Shown one piece after another: positions 59,741 through 64,000 of a stretch of DNA of 64,000 bases. Each line of letters starts with the position of its first letter. Position 1 is the first letter of the stretch. Source of the DNA: an uncultured Pelagibacteraceae bacterium (GTDB lineage Bacteria > Pseudomonadota > Alphaproteobacteria > Pelagibacterales > Pelagibacteraceae); the NCBI GenBank assembly GCA_902555585.1, contig CACDSY010000002.1, positions 1 through 64,000 on the forward strand. Direction: 5' to 3'. The notes under the pieces are model-generated. The model made no database searches. It worked only from the letters and a program-made list of their open reading frames with translations, and was not told the origin of the DNA. The position numbers and the translations under genes are program-made.

Positions 59741-62700
59741 TGGATATCCAAAACAAAAATCGTAAACTTTTAAAAAAAAATCATGTTTATGATGAAACTA
59801 TGGAACATGATGCATGCGGAGTAGGTCTTGTTGCATCAACTGAGGGTCTAAAATCAAGAAAAGTAGTCGAATACGGTATCGAGGCTCTAAAAGCTGTATG
59901 GCACAGAGGTGCAATTGATGCAGACGGTAAAACTGGAGACGGAGCAGGCATTCATATTGAAATACCAAATGATTTCTTTGCAGAAAAAATAGAAATAACA
60001 GGTCATGAGCACGATAACTCAGATTTATGTGTGGGAATGATTTTCTTGCCAAGAAATGACTTTGGGGGACAAGAGCAATGCAGATCAATTGTAGAAAGTG
60101 AATTAACAAAAAAGAATTTTAATATTTACGGATGGAGACAAGTACCTGTGGATCCCTCTGTTTTAGGAGAAAAGGCAGAACAAACTAGACCTGAGATTAC
60201 ACAAGTTCTTTTTACTCATAATGATAATTCAATTCATGGTAAAGATTTAGAAAGAGCTCTTTATGAAACTCGAAGAAAAATTGAAAAAGAAGCATTAAGA
60301 AATCAATTAAACAATTTTTATATTTGTTCATTCAGCTCGAAATCAATAATTTATAAAGGAATGTTTTTAGCGGAGTCTTTATCTGATTTTTATCCAGATT
60401 TAAAAGATGAGCGTTTCATTTCACGTTATGCAATTTTCCACCAAAGATTTTCTACTAACACCGCTCCAAGTTGGGATTTAGCCCAACCTTTCAGATCGAT
60501 TGCTCACAATGGAGAGATAAACACTTTAAAAGGAAATATTAATTGGATGAGAATTCACGAAGAGGAAATGTTTAGTCCTTTGTTTGATGATATGGAAAAT
60601 TTAAAACCGGTTATTCCTGCTGGTAATTCTGATTCTGCATCATTAGATAATGTGTTTGAATTATTAAATATTTCTGGACATTCAGCACCTTTAGCAAAAC
60701 TTATGCTAATACCAGATGCTTGGTCAAAAAAAAGTAAAGTTCTTCCAAAAGATCACCAACAACTTTTTAACTTTTTAAATAGTACAATGGAACCTTGGGA
60801 TGGTCCTGCTGCTATAGCTGCAACTGACAATGAGTGGGTTATTGTAGGTAGTGACAGAAATGGACTTAGACCTCTTAGATATACAATTACAAGAGATAAA
60901 CTTCTATTTGCAGGATCTGAGACAGGAATGATTGACCTAAATGAGAAGAAAATTGTTTCAAAAGGAAGATTAGGACCAGGAGAAATTTTGGGTGTGAGAA
61001 TTGAAAAAGGAAAAGTTTATACAAATAATCAAATTAAGAATTATTTGTCTAAAGAATACAAACATTTCAACAATCAAATAATTGAATTAGATAAATCATT
61101 AACTATAGAAAATGAAAAAAGTGAGTTTTCAGGCTCTGACTTAAAAAAGATACAACATTGTTTTGGTTATAGTCTTGAAGACTTGGAGTTAATTTTGCAT
61201 CCAATGGCAGAGGATGCTAAAGAAGCAACCGGGTCAATGGGAGATGACACTCCCCTTGCAGTTTTATCTGATAAATACAGGCCTCTTTATCATTATTTTA
61301 GACAGAATTTTAGTCAGGTGACCAATCCCCCGATCGACTCTCTTAGGGAAAATAAAGTGATGAGCTTGAAAACTAGGTTTGGAAATTTAGGAAATATTCT
61401 AGATTTTTCTAATCTTACCGAGGAAAATATTTATGTTTTAGATAGTCCAATTTTATCAAACACTCAGTTTGAAAAATTTATAAAGTATTTTGGAGATAAC
61501 TATAAAATTTTAGATTGTACATTCAACACTGAGCAAAGTTTAGAAGAAGCTATAGAATTATTAAAAAATAACTCTGAAAAAGCAGTTAGAGAGGGTAATA
61601 CTCAACTTATTTTATCTGATAAAAATATATCTGAAACAAAATTACCAATGCCAATGCTTTTATGTATTGGTGCAATAAATACTCATTTAATAAAATTAGG
61701 CTTGAGAGGCTATGCATCAATTAATGTACAAACAGGGGATGCCTTAGACACCCATTCATTTGCAACATTAATAGGTGTTGGAGCTACAACGGTTAATCCT
61801 TACCTAGCATTTGATAGTTTGCATCAAAGATATTCAAAAAAACTTTTTGGTAATTTCTCATTTGATGAGTGTGTAACCAGATATATTAAATCAGTAAATC
61901 TTGGACTATTAAAAATAATGTCAAAGATGGGTATTTCAGTTTTAAGTTCATATAGAGGTGGATGTAATTTTGAAACTGTTGGATTAAGTAGAACAATTGT
62001 AAAAGATTATTTTCCTGGAGTATTATCTAAAATTTCTGGAATAGGTTTAACAGGTATTGAAAAAAAAATAAGATCTATACATAAAGATGCATTTGATATT
62101 CACTCAAATATTTTACCAATTGGCGGAATCTACAGATATAGAAAAAATGGTGAAACACACCAATATCAAGGAAAATTAATTCATCTTTTACAAGCAGCTG
62201 TAGGCTCAAATTCATACGAAACTTATAAAAAATATACTAAGGGTATTTATGGTTTAAAACCAATTAGTCTAAGAGATTTAATTGATTTTAAAAATCAAGA
62301 GGCAATTGATATTGACCAAGTTGAACCAATAACTGAGATTATGAAAAGATTTGGAAGTGGAAGCATGTCTCATGGCGCTTTATCAAAAGAGGCACACGAA
62401 ACACTTGCCATGGGAATGAATAGAATTAAAGGAGCTTCATGTAGTGGAGAAGGTGGGGAAGACGAGGAAAGATTTAAAGTATTAGATAATGGAGATAGCG
62501 CAAATTCTAGAGTTAAACAAATTGCATCAGCGAGATTTGGAGTAACTATTAACTATTTAAACAATTGTAATGAAATTGAAATTAAAATTGCTCAAGGTGC
62601 AAAACCCGGTGAAGGTGGACAATTACCAGGATTTAAGGTAACAGAGGAAATTGCAAGATTGAGACATTCTACTCCTGGAGTAACTTTAATCTCGCCACCA

Positions 62701-64000
62701 CCTCACCACGATATTTATTCAATTGAAGATTTAGCTCAGCTTATTTACGACCTTAAACAAATTAATCCTAAGGCAAGAGTTGGTGTTAAATTAGTTGCCT
62801 CTTCTGGTATAGGAACAATTGCAGCAGGTGTTGCTAAAGCTAAAGCAGACATAATATTAATTTCAGGTCATAATGGTGGAACAGGTGCCACTCCACAAAC
62901 AAGTGTTAAATATGTTGGTATTCCATGGGAAATGGGCCTAACAGAGGCAAACCAAGTATTAACTTTAAATAAATTAAGACACCTTGTTACATTGAGAACT
63001 GATGGAGGAATTAAAACAGGAAGAGATGTAGTGATTGCAGCAATGATGGGAGCTGAAGAATTTGGTGTAGCAACAACAGCATTAGTTGCAATGGGTTGTA
63101 TTATGGTAAGGCAATGTCATTCTAATACATGTCCAGTTGGAGTTTGCACACAAGATGATGAATTAAGAAAAAAATTTACTGGTACCCCTGATAAAATAGT
63201 AAATCTATTTTCTTTTATTGCTCAAGAAGTTAGAGAAATTTTATCAAGTTTAGGATTTAAAAATTTAAACGAAGTAATTGGAAGAACAGATTTACTAAGA
63301 CAAGTCAGTAAAGGATCACCAAACTTAGATGACCTAGATTTAAATCCTTTATTTGTTCAAGCTGATCCAGGCACAAACAAAAGATATTGTGAAACTCCTA
63401 TAATAAATGAAGTACCAGATACTTTAGACCAAAAAATTTGGCCTGAGATAGAAAGTTTAATTAACAGAAAATTGCCGTTAGAAAATGTTTATTCAATTGA
63501 AAATACAGATAGAGCTGTTGGAACAAGAATTTCATATAATCTCTATAAAAAATTTGGAAATAATAAATTAGGGGAAAATACTTTTGCTATTAACTTCAAA
63601 GGTTCTGCTGGTCAATCTTTTGGTGCCTTCGGTGTTAAAGGACTTAAACTAATATTAAAGGGAGATGCAAATGATTACGTTGCAAAAGGTCTTTCAGGTG
63701 CATCTATAGTGATTAAACTTAGAGATGAAAGTAATTTAATTTCAAACGAGAATACTATTATAGGGAATACAGTACTTTATGGAGCAACTTCAGGATATCT
63801 TTTTGCAGCTGGACAAGCAGGTGAAAGATTTGCTGTTAGAAATTCGGGTGCTACTGCAGTTATAGAAGGATGTGATTCAAATGGTTGTGAGTACATGACA
63901 GGTGGGTCAATTGTAATATTGGGAGAGGTAGGCGATAATTTTGGAGCTGGTATGACTGGAGGTATGGCATTTATATATGACCCAAAAAGCCAGTTTGCAA
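59740..64000 (+). CDS. gltB: Glutamate synthase (NADPH) large chain, incomplete at the window end
   Basis: The ATG at 59740 (TAATG overlap with gltD) opens a frame that stays open to base 64000, about 1420 codons of an expected 1500. The N-terminal nucleophile is Cys26 in EHDACGVGLVA after a 25-residue propeptide, forming the glutamine amidotransferase domain. The central and FMN synthase domains follow, with the [3Fe-4S] ligands Cys1120, Cys1126 and Cys1131 in MGCIMVRQCHSNTCPVGVC. The sequence ends inside the GXGXG beta-helix domain. It makes two glutamates from glutamine and 2-oxoglutarate. Confidence 0.97.
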   Translation, partial: MDIQNKNRKLLKKNHVYDETMEHDACGVGLVASTEGLKSRKVVEYGIEALKAVWHRGAIDADGKTGDGAGIHIEIPNDFFAEKIEITGHEHDNSDLCVGMIFLPRNDFGGQEQCRSIVESELTKKNFNIYGWRQVPVDPSVLGEKAEQTRPEITQVLFTHNDNSIHGKDLERALYETRRKIEKEALRNQLNNFYICSFSSKSIIYKGMFLAESLSDFYPDLKDERFISRYAIFHQRFSTNTAPSWDLAQPFRSIAHNGEINTLKGNINWMRIHEEEMFSPLFDDMENLKPVIPAGNSDSASLDNVFELLNISGHSAPLAKLMLIPDAWSKKSKVLPKDHQQLFNFLNSTMEPWDGPAAIAATDNEWVIVGSDRNGLRPLRYTITRDKLLFAGSETGMIDLNEKKIVSKGRLGPGEILGVRIEKGKVYTNNQIKNYLSKEYKHFNNQIIELDKSLTIENEKSEFSGSDLKKIQHCFGYSLEDLELILHPMAEDAKEATGSMGDDTPLAVLSDKYRPLYHYFRQNFSQVTNPPIDSLRENKVMSLKTRFGNLGNILDFSNLTEENIYVLDSPILSNTQFEKFIKYFGDNYKILDCTFNTEQSLEEAIELLKNNSEKAVREGNTQLILSDKNISETKLPMPMLLCIGAINTHLIKLGLRGYASINVQTGDALDTHSFATLIGVGATTVNPYLAFDSLHQRYSKKLFGNFSFDECVTRYIKSVNLGLLKIMSKMGISVLSSYRGGCNFETVGLSRTIVKDYFPGVLSKISGIGLTGIEKKIRSIHKDAFDIHSNILPIGGIYRYRKNGETHQYQGKLIHLLQAAVGSNSYETYKKYTKGIYGLKPISLRDLIDFKNQEAIDIDQVEPITEIMKRFGSGSMSHGALSKEAHETLAMGMNRIKGASCSGEGGEDEERFKVLDNGDSANSRVKQIASARFGVTINYLNNCNEIEIKIAQGAKPGEGGQLPGFKVTEEIARLRHSTPGVTLISPPPHHDIYSIEDLAQLIYDLKQINPKARVGVKLVASSGIGTIAAGVAKAKADIILISGHNGGTGATPQTSVKYVGIPWEMGLTEANQVLTLNKLRHLVTLRTDGGIKTGRDVVIAAMMGAEEFGVATTALVAMGCIMVRQCHSNTCPVGVCTQDDELRKKFTGTPDKIVNLFSFIAQEVREILSSLGFKNLNEVIGRTDLLRQVSKGSPNLDDLDLNPLFVQADPGTNKRYCETPIINEVPDTLDQKIWPEIESLINRKLPLENVYSIENTDRAVGTRISYNLYKKFGNNKLGENTFAINFKGSAGQSFGAFGVKGLKLILKGDANDYVAKGLSGASIVIKLRDESNLISNENTIIGNTVLYGATSGYLFAAGQAGERFAVRNSGATAVIEGCDSNGCEYMTGGSIVILGEVGDNFGAGMTGGMAFIYDPKSQFA

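Noticed and set aside
59798-60109. 103-residue minus-strand open frame inside gltB
   Set aside because: Antisense to the glutamine amidotransferase domain of gltB, rich in His and Leu as expected of a shadow frame.
1-64000. CRISPR arrays, insertion sequences, prophage, integrase sites at the two tRNA genes
   Set aside because: No repeated spacers, transposase or integrase frames, or direct repeats of tRNA ends are visible. The gene content is conserved core throughout.

Overview
The window looks like a streamlined marine alphaproteobacterial chromosome, most likely SAR11 / Candidatus Pelagibacter (Pelagibacterales). This is inferred from the very low G+C (roughly 30% by eye), near-continuous coding with 0-30 bp gaps or start/stop overlaps (the longest gene-free stretch is about 266 bp, before dnaA), and several alphaproteobacterial gene orders: nfuA-tsaB-fur-miaB-phoH-ybeY-lnt-metK, nusA-infB-rbfA-rpsO-pnp, fabI-fabB-fabA next to a divergent irr, and tlpA/argH-lptM-lysA. 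No phage, insertion sequence, CRISPR array or restriction system is visible. It is a housekeeping region, not a genomic island.

Layout. 1-8914: end of a murJ-like gene, trpS, nfuA, a Bax-type glucosaminidase, a polysaccharide deacetylase, a short tsaB, fur, miaB, phoH, ybeY, lnt. 8917-17038: metK, a strong hairpin terminator/attenuator, then the translation and RNA-decay cluster nusA-infB-rbfA-rpsO-pnp plus a small monooxygenase. Genes usual in related genomes (rimP, trmB, ylxR, truB, rimI, uspA) are missing from their expected places. 17042-20208 (minus): fabA-fabB-fabI, an unannotated 49-residue membrane protein, and an exported MsrB. 20282-23218 (plus): irr, rubrerythrin, a six-cysteine-motif Fe-S oxidoreductase and a DUF3501 protein, with candidate Irr boxes at the promoters. 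23211-28310 (minus): SH3 protein, ThiF/MoeB, dut, coaBC, ubiB, ubiE. 28344-32305 (plus): mutM, rpsT, dnaA, dnaN. 32302-35769 (minus): plsC, lysA, a small lipoprotein (lptM), argH. 35793-37607 (plus): TlpA-like thioredoxin, esterase, HNH protein. 37608-39218 (minus): coq7, dsbB, yqaA-like.

39276-41406 (plus): tRNA-Leu(CAA), a long-chain acyl-CoA synthetase, and a self-contained unit encoding a 27-residue peptide of almost pure Lys/Arg/Ala. 41404-45437 (minus): CarD with a very basic N-terminal tail, 7Fe ferredoxin, a TerB-like protein and a SUV3-type RNA helicase. 45600-50684 (plus): acetoacetyl-CoA synthetase and a TAXI-type TRAP transporter whose permease start codon sits behind a hairpin. 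50688-51287 (minus): thioesterase and tRNA-Arg(ACG). 51365-57365 (plus): pyruvate dehydrogenase, with the lipoyl domain fused to E1 instead of E2, then a TauD/butyrobetaine-type dioxygenase and an EamA exporter. 57362-58129 (minus): uppP. 58307-64000 (plus): gltD and an incomplete gltB (glutamate synthase).

The strongest points for follow-up are the moved lipoyl domain in the pyruvate dehydrogenase complex, the 27-residue Lys-rich peptide facing a Lys-tailed CarD, the irr / rubrerythrin / Fe-S protein / DUF3501 module with Irr-box-like sites, and three intergenic hairpins placed where they could tune expression inside transcription units (metK/nusA, TAXI receptor/permease, rubrerythrin/Fe-S protein). 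All calls are from reading the sequence. No database search was run.
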